Of a stretch of 64,000 nucleotides of DNA, positions 1 through 10,765 are shown piece by piece. Each line of letters opens with the position of its first letter. The first letter of the stretch is position 1. The notes under the pieces are model-generated. The model saw only the letters and a program-made list of their open reading frames with translations, searched no databases and was not told where the DNA came from. Source of the DNA: Apostichopus japonicus (Eukaryota; Echinodermata; Holothuroidea; Aspidochirotida; Stichopodidae); NCBI RefSeq assembly GCF_037975245.1, contig NC_092572.1:25877489-25941488 (forward strand), in the 5' to 3' direction. Position numbers and translations under genes: made by a program.

Positions 1-597
1 TTTGATTTTTTGATATCTTGATCAAGTGAGTTCCAGAAATGTACACCAGTACTTCGTGTTTGGCTGCGGATAGATAAATGGTTGATCACGTTAAAATCGA
101 TCACCAGTGACCTCTATAATCTATAAAATTTCAAGGATAAATCAAAAAGAAGATTTGATAGGAAAGTAAAGCTCTTGAAGAGCATCTGACATGAAGACAT
201 TACAGCTGACCTACTGTGATCCAACTTCCTGGAGTAAGAAAAGATGTGACTAGTCAAGCTAGATTTAAATTCTTTCAGCTAATATCCTGAGTTTGGCACA
301 AGATATTGAGATCTAAAACAGGAATATTACACTGATATGGGGGAGGGGTTTCCTCTCCCCTTTGGGAATTTTTCTACATGTAAAGTGACTCAATTAATTG
401 GTGGCAAGAGGATCAGGATGGGCGAGGGGTGGGGGTGTGGAATCCCCTAATGCCTTTGAAATTACGTGAACGTCACTCCTCCACCCTACGTATCCCTTCA
501 CGTCACTATTGTACAATATATATTTATTTGTATTACATATTGCAACGATCAGGAACAAACGTTTCTCTGGCCGGCGGCATATATACTATGCGGGGGA
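1..597. other. Intergenic, no gene recognised
   Basis: AT-rich. A GGGGGAGGGG-type word near 340-365 resembles the transposon cores listed elsewhere, but no element ends are visible. Confidence 0.6.
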
Positions 598-740
598 AGG
601 GAGGGAGGGGAGGGAGGGAGGGGAGGGAGGGAGGGAGGGAGGGAGGGAGGGAGGGAGGGAGGGGAGGGAGGGAGGGAGGGAGGGAGGGAGGGAGGGAGGG
701 AGGGAGGGAGGGAGGGAGGGAGGGAGGGAGGGAGGGAGAG
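598..740 (+). repeat. (GGGA)n purine microsatellite
   Basis: About 140 bp of GAGG/GGGA repeats, nearly all purine on one strand. It explains the glycine/arginine-rich open frames across 429-912. Confidence 0.95.
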
Positions 741-1029
741 GAGGGAGCGGTTGCTATATCACTATGTAGTATCCCATGGAGGCGTACACAATAGGGACTT
801 GTTCAGATTTGAATTTGGAGAGGATGACGTTATGATAGGAAGCTCTATGTCTAAATCTCACATGAGTTATTATTTCGACAGTTCTAAAAAGTACGTATTG
901 TTGTTACGGTAACTTTTTAATAACATGCCGCCATGTGCTTATACAAGTTATCTGTCGTAGCTGAGGACGCTATTATAGAATGATTACCAGGCGCGTATCC
1001 AGGGGGGGGGGTTGGGGCGCGCGCCCCCC

Positions 1030-1180
1030 GGGTAAGAAAAAGAGGAGAGAAAAAGAGAGAAGAAAAAAGGGGAAAAAAGAGGGGGAGGAGAGGAAGGAAG
1101 GGAAAAGAAAAAGAAGAAGGAGAGAAAAGGAGGGATTAGAAAAAGAACGCCAAGACACAGGGAAGAGAGAGAGAGGAACA
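1030..1180 (+). repeat. Purine-rich low-complexity tract
   Basis: A/G-only stretches (AAGAGGAGAG-like) over about 130 bp, just inside the left end of the candidate element 988-2845. Confidence 0.8.
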
Positions 1181-1567
1181 GTGACATCATTACAGCGCTG
1201 ATCCCTATTATATACACATGGCCGGGTAGCCAGTGACGGATCGAGGATTTCGGAAGGGGCTTGCGCCTCTTCCTACCCCTTACACCGACAACTCCATTTG
1301 TGAGATTTCCAATTTTTCCTCTCTCACTAATGTATCTATATATGTACTATATATGGTCTATCATAACGCGTGTGTGTGTATGGACACCTTAAACAATTTG
1401 GCTATTAAAACCAATTAACTGTGGCTGGTCTCGAACTCGACCGAGTCGTCGGGGAACATGACGCATTTCGGGAAGGGGGCGACCGCCCCCCCCCCCCGAG
1501 CACATTTTTTTTTATGATGTCGCTAATAATTTCAAAATAGAAAATGCTTAGATGCAACTTACAAGGC

Positions 1568-1662
1568 CTGGGAAGTGTCATTTCCAGCGATCTGGGAGGC
1601 ATTTTCGGCCAAAATTTTCTTGTACGCTTCGCGCCAACCCGAGGTGGCGTTACGCTAAGATA
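1568..1662 (+). repeat. Shared transposon segment R, copy 1
   Basis: About 95 bp ending TTGTACGCTTCGCGCCAACC, then GGTGGCGTTACGCTAAGATAG. Diverged relative of 2706-2802, 3461-3560 and 9833-9930. Confidence 0.8.
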
Positions 1663-1773
1663 GTTTGCCTACATGCTTCGCCCCTCCCTTGTCAAATTAT
1701 TCGCTACGCGCCTGTTCGAATTTGTAGATATCACATCGTATCAGTGAGAATGAAAACTGTCGATGTGTGTAGT

Positions 1774-2178
1774 CATAGGAACCCAATTTGATTTGGGGGT
1801 CTGTAACGACTTGCCCGAAAAATATAACCTAAATTTTTCGCGCGCCAAGCGCGCGTTCAACATGTTAATGTCAATATCATATAAGCAAGCATCGGTTATT
1901 ACATCGCATGCCATCGTGTCCCATACGGTCCGTGGAAATTGCGCAGTATACCGCGGGATGCTAATGTAAACAACGAAATGTCTTATGTAGATGGAGAAAA
2001 AGCATGGAGGTCCAATTATGTCAAACTCTCTTTTACATTAGTAATGGCGAATTAGTCGGCCAAGCTTAGAACTTTATTTTGATTATCAAGGAGATATTTT
2101 TTAAACTATTAATTTCCTTTAGCAATTTATTTTTCTTTCAGTAGGAGCCCCCCCCCCCCCTTGCCTCCTACGCCTATG
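1774..2178. mobile_element. hAT-like MITE, family M, copy 1 (405 bp)
   Basis: An 8-bp target duplication TGTGTAGT lies at 1766-1773 and 2179-2186. The right end CTCCTACGCCTATG is the same as in 61064-61444. The left end (CATAGGAACCCAATTTG) has a small deletion against that family. Inverted relative to the 61-kb copy. Confidence 0.8.
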
Positions 2179-2705
2179 TGTGTAGTGTTCGGTTTCAGAA
2201 ATATCTGGTATTTTTTCATTTCCTTCAACCAAGTTTTTTTTATAATAGCCGTTATAAGAGGGTTTAATATTTGTACACCAATAAATTAACTGTGTCTGAA
2301 CTTTCGAAAATTTCCTGACCACCATTCTTCATCATACTTCCCTCTACTCGTGTAATTTTGACCGGTCTGTTAGGGGTTGAAGGTGGTTTTCTATATTGGT
2401 TGTCCATAGATGACATTTTTTGCAACGTTATGGGTATGTTTTGAAGTGAGTTTATTCACGAGAAATGTGAATTTTCAAGTTCTGAACAAATAATGGGCTG
2501 TAAACCTTCAAAAGTGGGGCTGACGGGTATTCTGGGCCGCGACGTAGAATCACCTACAAAAGCAATCATCCACAGGACATGCGATGAGGTCGAACATGAT
2601 GTGTGACTGGTGATAATCTTGAAAAAGGTTATGGATGAAAAAAAAAACTATTGGGAAATACTTGGTTCTCATGCAAAAGTGTACATCTGGTTGATCATTT
2701 TCAAG

Positions 2706-2802
2706 CCCGAGAAGTGCCATTTCCGGTGATCTGGGTTGTTTAAAAACCAGAAATTTTCTTGTACGCTGCGCTCCAACTGATGGTGGCGCTCCGCTTAGAT
2801 AG
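2706..2802 (+). repeat. Shared transposon segment R, copy 2
   Basis: CGAGAAGTGCCATTTCCGG ... TTTTCTTGTACGCTGCGC ... GGTGGCGCTCCGCTTAGATAG. Adjacent to the right end of the candidate element 988-2845. Confidence 0.85.
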
Positions 2803-2845
2803 TAATTCGCGCCCCCCGGGTTAGAAAATCCTGGATACGCCCCTG

Positions 2846-3289
2846 ATTACAACACGGCGAAAATCAAGTGACTTGCCGAACGTAAGCCTATATAGAGGAA
2901 CATACCTATTGTTTCAATCAAGACACATAAGAGCATTAAGCCTTATAGCCCAAAGAAGATATATTGCTTTTCAATTCCAAATACATTACACACATCCAGT
3001 GAAATAAGTGTGATATACAAACACACATCCCTACATCATTATTCAAAGTTCAAAGTTTACCAGTTATGAGTTTAAATGTACCCAAGTACTATATGGTTAT
3101 CGTGTAACATGCAGATGTTCTAAGTAAAACCCTTGTCTATTTCTAACTAGATAACGAAACTTCACTTTAGTAATCACACGATCGATACATACATCCCCCC
3201 CCCCCCCCTCACACATACTACACACACAGTGTATTGACAAAGCATGAAAAGGAAATACTTGTTAACGTAAATGCGGTATATTTCCGACT
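2846..3289. other. Intergenic, no feature recognised
   Basis: Unique-looking AT-rich DNA with one poly-C run at about 3196. Confidence 0.6.
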
Positions 3290-3297
3290 GAAATGTG

Positions 3298-5017
3298 CAG
3301 TGGCGTCACCAGACTTTTCAGTCTGGGGGGGGGGGCACCAGCATTTGATGGGGGGCACTTAGGTGGATACGGATCGCCGTCCTGGGGGAGGGGTCTAAGG
3401 GGAGGGGTGCCCCTCCAGGCGCGGCGGAACGGGAAAATTATTGGGGGGGGCTAATGTGTAGAGACTATCTAGGCGGAGCGCCACCATCGGTTGGCGCGGA
3501 GCGTACAAGAAAATTTTGGGTTTTTCAAACCCCCAGATGGCCGGAAACGGCACTTCCCGAGTGTTTTGTGCTGCAAATACCTAGCCCTAAAATATGTGTC
3601 TCAAGCCTGCAATTTCTCAGATTGCACGTGAAAGTCTGTAAAAACATAGTAATGTGTATATTCGATGGTGTTTTAAGAGAGTAGCTATTACTCGTAGTGT
3701 ACTCGCAAAGACGTTTTTGAGTGTAGTAAGGGGATGTTGGAGAACTGGCTGAAATGAAGCAAGTCATTGGCCTAAGACGAAGTTGTGTTGCGCTTACCGG
3801 TACTCACACTCACTGCTTCCACTTTTCACGGGGCGTGAAGACGCGGTTGGGGTGACAATGTGGTCTATAGCCAGGGGACGGGCCGAGGGTCCCCCAGCAA
3901 TTACTGAAATTATTACACCTATATAGTATACGTGTGCATCGGACAGATCGACAAGTATGCATTGAAAAATGGCAGATGCACGTTTCGGAGCCTTGGTAAA
4001 TATTGGGGGGGAGGCTTATCATGCATTTTCCCCCTCAACTTTTTCATTGGGGGGGCTGAGCCCCCAAGCCCCCCGGTTCCGCCGCCACTGCCCCCTCCCC
4101 TTTGGAAAATTTTCGCATACGGAGGATGGGCTAGATGCAAAATGCTGCCACATTTGATGCTAAATTCGATTTGAAGATATCTCCAGAAATTGCTATTTTT
4201 GAGGTAATGATTTTAGCAAGGCGCAGAATTTTGCAGAGGATATGAACCACATGCTGCCGATGTTATGCCTAACCCTATATCAATAGAACCTACATTTGTT
4301 GAATTAATGTGTGCATGACCCCCGACTCCTTTCTTGTCCTTCTCGTTTTCGCCCATTATCTATTAAGATGTAACAGGTTCCAGCATCGTTATTGGCTCCT
4401 ATCAGTGATCTCACCATGCAATCCAAAGTTTGATCACACATCGAGTATGGCTCAGTATGCAGGTGTGAACATTCGCCATTTGTTCCTACAAGCATCTGGC
4501 CTCAAATGACCTCTGCACCCCTACACAACAGGGTTAATATATGGGTCCACAAATATAGGCAAGTATGGTGCCTGCGGACCCTCACATTCTCACATTTCGT
4601 CAGCTCCTAACCTGTCAACCTCAGACCAAGGCAACATACCGCAGTACCCTCCCTTCTCACAGTCATGTAGCTCGCGAAGCGGACGTGTATATCCGCTGGT
4701 ATGGCGTGAGCACTGACACATTCAATGTAAATATCGACACCTGTTGTGATGGCGCGGGTTACGACTTCGACACCCGACGTTCAAGGATAAAACTTTTTTC
4801 ATTTTTTCGCAGCTCATTTGAAGAAAATACGAATTACTGTGCTTCTTTGTCCTTATGAAAAACCAACTCAGATGATGGGAGTTGAATATAACAAAATATA
4901 TATATATTTTTTTACCAACCCAAATCTCAGATTGGGGGGGGAGGCACTCGGGGGACACTAGGTTTTCCAGGGGGGCACGTGCCCCCCTGCCCCCCCCCCC
5001 CCTTGGCGACGCCACTG
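3298..5017. mobile_element. hAT-like element, 1720 bp, non-autonomous, probably composite
   Basis: The ends CAGTGGCGTCACCAG and CTTGGCGACGCCACTG are imperfect inverted repeats, flanked by the 8-bp duplication GAAATGTG (3290-3297, 5018-5025). Internal poly-G/poly-C tracts sit near both ends. It contains a minus-oriented copy of the shared segment described at 3461-3560. No transposase is recognisable. Confidence 0.8.
3461..3560 (-). repeat. Shared transposon segment R, copy 3
   Basis: The reverse complement contains CTTGTACGCTCCGCGCCAAC and ATGGTGGCGCTCCGCCTAG. It is inside the hAT-like element 3298-5017. Confidence 0.85.
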
Positions 5018-5025
5018 GAAATGTG

Positions 5026-5612
5026 ACCTTTACATGAGAAACGGACAATATTCTACACGGTTTTACCTGATGAAACCTTTCTTATACTATTACTTTCCTG
5101 TTATTCCTTGGTTTTTTCTTCGTAAATTGTTTTGAATTTTTATTTAAAAAATCAAATGCTTGCGTAGTTGTTAATGTTATATTCACTTAAAATATCATCA
5201 CTCTGTTACAGTAGCCCCTGTAAGAATAACATCTTACCTAGTGAATAAAATATCATTTAGTATGGTCTGATTAAAACCTTGCATATTCATGATTTAACAA
5301 TTAAGTCAGACAAAACAAATAACAATATCTCTCATAATGTTGCACGATTTATACCGATACTGAGTTGTCGTTCTGAAATATCAACATGCACATTCCACAT
5401 GCAACTCATTAACCTGAACAGAATGACGACAGTCCACTGTGATATTTGAGGAAAAGAAAATATATATAAAAAAGCTAAAGCAAGTGAGAAAAATTGAGCA
5501 AAGTTCGACTTACAGAACACAGACCTGGACAAGAGATGATAGCTCAAGTCCAGTTATAAACCTGAGGCTTTTTATCTCCGTCTATCCCACATTCTACTTA
5601 ACTAATTCAGTA
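5026..5612. other. Intergenic, no feature recognised
   Basis: AT-rich, between the hAT-like element and the 23-bp array. Nothing coding is apparent. Confidence 0.6.
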
Positions 5613-6075
5613 GCCTATGATATAGGTCATCATCAGTAGCCTATGCTATAGGTCATCAGTAGCCTATGCTATAGGTCATCATGCAGGAGCCTATGTTATA
5701 GGTCATCAGTAGCCTATGCTATATGTAATCAGTAGCCCATGCTATAGGTCATCAGTAGCCTATGCTATAGTTCATCAGTAGCCGATGCTATAGGTCATCA
5801 GTAGCCTATGCTATAGTTCATCATGCAGTAGCCTATGCTATAGGTCATCATTAACCTATGCTATAGGTCATTAGTAGCCTATGCTATAGGTCATCAGGAG
5901 CCTATGCTATATAGGTCATCAGTAACCTATGCTATAGAACATCAGTAACATATGATAAAGGTCATCAGTAGCCTATGCTATAGGTCATCAGGAGCCTATG
6001 CAATAGGTCACCAGTAGACTATGATATAGGTCACCAGTAGCTTATGCTATAGGTCATCAGTACAGCCGATGCTAG
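5613..6075 (+). repeat. Tandem array of a 23-bp unit, about 19 copies
   Basis: The unit is AGTAGCCTATGCTATAGGTC plus ATC, with point changes and occasional GCA insertions. It lies about 280 bp past the stop of the PCBD-like gene. Confidence 0.95.
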
Positions 6076-6353
6076 AGCCTGGCGTCAAATAATGACAGCT
6101 CGTTCATGTTCAAAATCATTAAGTTTACCATTTGTACACACTGTCAACGAGTTTCCGTATCAATGATCAAAGTTAAGGTACAACAAATATATATAAAGCA
6201 ATTTAAAAAAAATAAAGCAGACTGAATTTTTAAATTTAGTGTACGCAATTATACTGATTACACAAAGTTCAACGTAATATATGATGATGATATGCGAGAT
6301 TAAAAGAGTTTTGTGATATTCTAGCATTTTGTTTTTGCACTGTAGTAAAAAGT

Positions 6354-6542
6354 TCACGTGCTTGCATTGGTCCATAGGTGCATTTCGTCCATAAAGGTAG
6401 CGATTGTGATGTCCTTGGATGACAGTCCACCGACATCATGTGTCGTGAGTACAACTTCTAATCTGTTATAAACATTGAACCATTCTGGGTGGTGCTGTTC
6501 TCTTTCTATCTTCATCGCGCAACGAGTCATGAATCCGAATGC
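6354..6542 (-). CDS. PCBD: PCBD-like exon 3 (catalytic block) and stop
   Basis: Sixty-two codons plus TGA at 6354-6356, with acceptor TTTTCAG before 6542. It encodes [13 protein letters not shown], the [10 protein letters not shown] active-site block, [12 protein letters not shown], and a slightly extended C-terminus ending WTNAST. Confidence 0.93.
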   Translation of the reverse strand, partial: AFGFMTRCAMKIEREQHHPEWFNVYNRLEVVLTTHDVGGLSSKDITIATFMDEMHLWTNAST

Positions 6543-8481
6543 CTGAAAAGACGAGGAGAATACTCTGATGAAATATAAGACTTGATAACAAACTAACTTC
6601 AAACTACTCGCGATAATTAACCAGGTATTTATCTTCCATAGTTCTATTCTATAGCTCAGACGAAAGCTTTCGGCTGAGCTATAGCCATCGTGCGATTCTG
6701 TTTGAATTTTGCCACTTTTTGCCACCGTCTTTTAATGACTGCCATTTCGTCATATTTTCTTTCGATTTGGCTGCAGTTTCGTCAGTGCTTTATGTATGTT
6801 AAGTTTTCATACATGCAATCATATGTTATACATTTGAAGGTCATTTGAGGTCACAAGAGGTCATTATCTGAAAACGTAAAAAATGCTACTCTTCCTAGAG
6901 CTTTTGTCCAAATCTGCTGCAATGTTATATGGATATTACGTTTCAATGGTGGTGAATCAATGTTGTTCAGGAAAAACAAACTGGTCATGCAAGGTCAAAA
7001 ACAGGGCCTTCTGTTGAGTTTTCAGTTATGATAAAATGTAGGCCACAGATCGTATATACAATAATCATGAAATTTGTTTTCAACTTTTCAGTATTCATCA
7101 GTATGCGTTTTAGTGTGAGCAGCAAAATGTCTCCCATCTTAATTTTCCCATCATTTTGGGCATAGTTCAACCCGCGGGATACTTGATCAAGTCAAATATT
7201 AACTTGTTATTCATGCTTCCTATCTAGTTTGCTGTCATTCTCTGTAAAATGACTTCTTGGCAGATTTGCAATTTCAACTTTCCACAGCTTGTGTACGTGT
7301 AATACGACATGGGAGAATAACCTATATTGTTGGAGCTGATTCCGATTTCTGCTCTTTAACGTTTCTCTGTGGTACGTCGATAGTAAACAAGTTTCAGATC
7401 GTTCTGTTATTGTATGGTATGAGTGCAATTTTAGGCGTGAGCAAATTTACGACCATGTTATATACTAACCTCATTAAAGTCCGAGAATGCAAACGATTTT
7501 CTAATTGCGTCTCTATTGTCCATTACATTCCAACCATTGTCCAGGAGCTTTGGTAGAAATTCATTCCTCTCGTCGTCTGTAAGAAGACTTAATGCTCGAG
7601 CCTATAAATCAAGAAATATGAAAATTAAATCCATAATTTAAAAGGACAAAAATGCAGCACAAAATGGTATTATTTAAAACAGGTCATAATTATGGGATAA
7701 TTAATGAATAATTCTGCACTAAACATAACTGCGTACTTTTATTTGTTTGGTGTGTTTCAAGCTTCATGTCTTTAACGCCACATTCTAAAAATTTGTTTCA
7801 TTGTAAACAACCCGGCACAAGACGATGCTTCATATAGGTCCGACTAAAAACTGATGGTGAGTATAGGCTGTACGCTATTTAACGTGGATACTATAACACA
7901 CGTACTATAGGTACCGCACCACAATTTGATAAGTGTTCATCTGCTCGAAAGGTTAACCGTCAGAGAAAAGAGGTAAAAGTACCCAGGGTAAAGCTTGTTT
8001 AAGCATGTTATCAGTTACTGTCATCGTTTGTTCTGACATTATATGAAAGAGCATAATTGAAAGTACAGATGGTGTGAAAATAGGAAGGATAGAAGGTGAT
8101 ATAAACCATTTTAGAAATAGAAAACCTTTGGTTAAATGTTGATATCATTACTCCGAGCGAGCAGATGGAAGGGTTGGGTTCAGTATGCTAAATTTGCTCC
8201 TCTTCTAGCTCAAAATCTATAAACGGTCATGATATAGAAGTTTGTAAGTGCCATGATAAGCCAATATATCAGCTATCATATGGTGGGTAGGATATACCAG
8301 TTGAAAACTTCTATCTATGCTTTGGCAGGTCTTGAAAGTGACGAGTTTAGTGTGGAAGTTAACAATTACTTGTAACTGCGAGACCTATACACGTAGAGAC
8401 AAACGTAATATATCCACCTACCGTAGTCCAGAAAGTGGCCACTAACAGAATGAAAACGACGCTCTTCGGGGTAAAATACAT
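6354..8481 (-). CDS. PCBD: Pterin-4a-carbinolamine dehydratase (PCBD/DCoH-like), complete, 3 exons, with signal peptide
   Basis: Exons are 8422-8481, 7470-7601 and 6354-6542, all joined at phase 0, giving 126 codons plus TGA. The family dehydrates 4a-hydroxytetrahydrobiopterin to recycle the cofactor of aromatic amino-acid hydroxylases, and the vertebrate protein also binds HNF1. The visible hallmarks are an N-terminal [13 protein letters not shown] stretch (about residues 30-42), DRDA-like 'NRDAI', FNE/AFGFMTR across the second splice, the catalytic HHPEW block (His81, His82) and THDVGGLS (His99). The spacing of 17 between His82 and His99 fits the family. Human PCBD1 is 104 aa. Here the core is the same size, but exon 1 adds 20 residues with a basic start and a hydrophobic run, and ARA at 21-23 gives a signal-peptidase site. 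That would make this copy secreted, which is odd for a cytosolic or nuclear enzyme. An alternative first exon without a signal cannot be excluded. Confidence 0.9.
7470..7601 (-). CDS. PCBD: PCBD-like exon 2
   Basis: Forty-four codons, with acceptor TATAG before 7601 and donor GTTAGT after 7470. It encodes [20 protein letters not shown] and FAFSDFNE, the first helix and first strands of the DCoH fold. It ends phase 0 just before AFGFMTR. Confidence 0.9.
8422..8481 (-). CDS. PCBD: PCBD-like exon 1 (signal peptide)
   Basis: Twenty codons from the ATG at 8479-8481 to the donor GTAGGT (GT at 8420-8421). The peptide runs MYFTPK, then hydrophobic [11 protein letters not shown], then TT. An in-frame ATG, correct phase and a good donor support it, but there is no homology evidence because the segment lies outside the conserved domain. 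Confidence 0.75.
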
Positions 8482-9666
8482 CTCGTTTATATCCTATAGA
8501 TAGGGCAAAGCAAAATTACACAAACGCCGACAAAACTTGTAAACAGAAGGTAGAAAAAATAAATAGCTAGAAATGTTTCAATTCTTCATGCACCCGTTAT
8601 ACAGCAATCAGTTACGAGAGGATTCAATAATATACTGTAGGCCTATGGGTGCGTGTATAGTAGGCATATACGTTGTGGCATTTGTCACTATAACACACCA
8701 CTGATCTATATAGTATTAACGACCTGCAGTGCATATGATATATACCATCACTTTGTGTAACTTTTGCGACAAATCAGGGTATATATGAATATTAAAGAGG
8801 GATATTGTGTTGAAATATTATCCCAAAGTCACGGTTGCATTCCACAAACTGTGTGTTACTTTAAGCAACTTCAAACATACCAAACATATTTGAGCGAAGA
8901 AAGTATCGAATCTTTCAAAATGTAAGCAAAAGAATGGAACAGTTTTGTCATTCGGCCTATGTTATAGTATATAAGCCGAATTGAGTTTTAGGTTGAATAC
9001 GTAATGTATAGGGTACCCGGGGGACAGACCGAACTGCGGAGACGGCTACCCGGTTCCAATATTTCGGGACCCGGTCCCATCACTAAACTCCCAACCTCCC
9101 TTCTTCTCCCCCACTCACCATTCTCCCAACCCGTCAATAAAATGACGTATATAGGCCTGTCTCTCATGCCGGGGGGGGGGGGGGAATCCCACAAAGGTAA
9201 TCAACCTTCATGATGAATTATTAAAATAATATGAAATATGTAACCAATATGAGTTCCATAGTCTCCACTACTGCAAATTATAAAAAGTGAAGGACAGTTT
9301 GGTCAATTTAACTCATCTGACCAACTATATTATTATTTCACAAGATCCATAATGCAAATGCTGCACCACGGTTTCCAAAATAGTGACTCGGGACAATCAG
9401 GCACAGACGAACATCTAACATTGCCCATGGAGACTGATGTTTTCTGTGTTCAAAATATGTCACCATCTTAAATCCCTCTAACACTTACGACCACGGGAAC
9501 CGCATATCTGCTGCTACCTAACATCGAAAATTTCAAATAGGATGAATTTTTAAAATTACGTTCAATAAATGGATCATTATCACCCTGTATGACTGCCATA
9601 ACTTCCTGAACAAGTTCGACATCCCCACAACGACGTCATTCAGATGCAATTTAAAACTGATACCAT
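8482..9666. other. Upstream region of the PCBD-like gene
   Basis: Expected to hold the promoter. No convincing core-promoter motif was identified. GC-rich palindromic words (GGGTACCCGGG at about 9010) and a poly-G run at 9171 look transposon-derived. Confidence 0.5.
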
Positions 9667-9694
9667 CCCAGCAAACACAAAACGTTATCATAAC

Positions 9695-10344
9695 CAAGGG
9701 CGGCGGAACCGGGGGGGCACAGGGGGCACGTGCCCCCCCCCCCACTTTTCCTCAGGTTAAAAATGTGCCCTTTTTCTACATAAAAATTGAGGTGTCTCAA
9801 GTTAGCAAGAGGCTAGGGAACCAGAATGAACACTCGGGAAGGGCCGTTTCCGGCCATCTGAGGGGTTTGTAAAACCAAAAATTTTCTTGTACGCTCCGCG
9901 CCAACCGATGGTGGCGCTCCGCTCAGATAGTAGTGCATACAACTTTGCAAATCTTTACTACGCCCCTGACTTTTAATGAATAACTGTGGGTCAAACTCAA
10001 AGCTATTTCGAATGGAAAACTATTGTTAAGATATAAACAAGAAATAATTTCTAATTCGGAGGATTCCTACACTAGCAACAAGCATGATATCACCTCATTT
10101 TGTCTCAAAAGAAAACTTGTTTCCCAATTTGCACATTGGATATTGCAGTACTAGTATGCATATTTCCTTTGAGGGGGGGGGGGGGGGGCTTGATGGAGTG
10201 ATGTGTATACGCATATAAGATAATACAATAAGAGTTATAAAGGGTACTAAATATAAGGCTGCATCAGTGCAATCGAATTTCTGCAAAGTGCCCTTTAATG
10301 TCGGTGCCCCCCCCCCCAGATTAAAAGTGCTTCCGCCGCCCTTG
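9695..10344. mobile_element. hAT-like element, 650 bp, nested in the MITE at 9667-10603
   Basis: The ends CAAGGGCGGCGGAA and TTCCGCCGCCCTTG are perfect inverted repeats, flanked by the 8-bp duplication ATCATAAC (9687-9694, 10345-10352). Poly-G and poly-C tracts lie just inside, and a shared segment lies at 9833-9930. Non-autonomous. Confidence 0.87.
9833..9930 (+). repeat. Shared transposon segment R, copy 4
   Basis: CTCGGGAAGGGCCGTTTCCG ... GTACGCTCCGCGCCAACCG ... GGCGCTCCGCTCAGATAG. It is inside the hAT-like element 9695-10344. Confidence 0.85.
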
Positions 10345-10765
10345 ATCATAACATTTTTAAAAGAGCCTCTGAAAACATATCCTCTATATGTTTTCATAAC
10401 GTTCAATGTGGTGTTATAAAAACGTCGGTATAACGTTTTTATGAAATATTATTGTTATATTAATGTTTTAATGGAAAAGATGTTTTGAAATAATAGCCTG
10501 AAAACGTTCTCGTGACATATTTATTACACCACAAATAACGTTATCAAAACAAAAGACGAAACGTTTTAATAACGTTTTAAAAAACGTTTTTGTGTTTGCT
10601 GGGGATAATTACTGCATGGCTTCGATGTACTTGCCTGCAAGTTCAATTACGTCAAATTTGCATTGTATTTATCCGCCTTGCATTTGTCATGATTGACTCG
10701 TGTTCATGCACAACGGACGACTAATACACTAACTAACGTTAGTAATACACTATATAGTGTGCATT

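Larger units (their letters stand above)
988..2845. mobile_element. Possible outer TIR element containing the MITE at 1774-2178
   Basis: The ends CAGGCGCGTATCCAGG and CCTGGATACGCCCCTG are inverted (one difference), with ATTAC immediately outside both. CGCCCCCCGGGTAAGAAAA-type words occur inside each end. A 5-bp duplication is unusual for hAT, and the interior is heterogeneous, so the two ends may come from different copies of one family. Confidence 0.4.
9667..10603. mobile_element. MITE with AACGTT-rich interior, split by a hAT insertion
   Basis: The inverted ends CCCAGCAAACACAAAACGTT (9667) and AACGTTTTTGTGTTTGCTGG (to about 10602) face each other. Between them, outside the nested hAT element, lie several AAAACGTT/AACGTTTT words. 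Without the insertion the element is about 280 bp. The target duplication is not clear. Confidence 0.7.

Noticed and set aside
429-912. Overlapping Gly/Arg/Glu-rich open frames of 86-148 codons
   Set aside because: They are produced by the GGGA microsatellite and have no recognisable domain outside it.
5613-6075. CRISPR-like regular array
   Set aside because: Contiguous 23-bp tandem copies without spacers.
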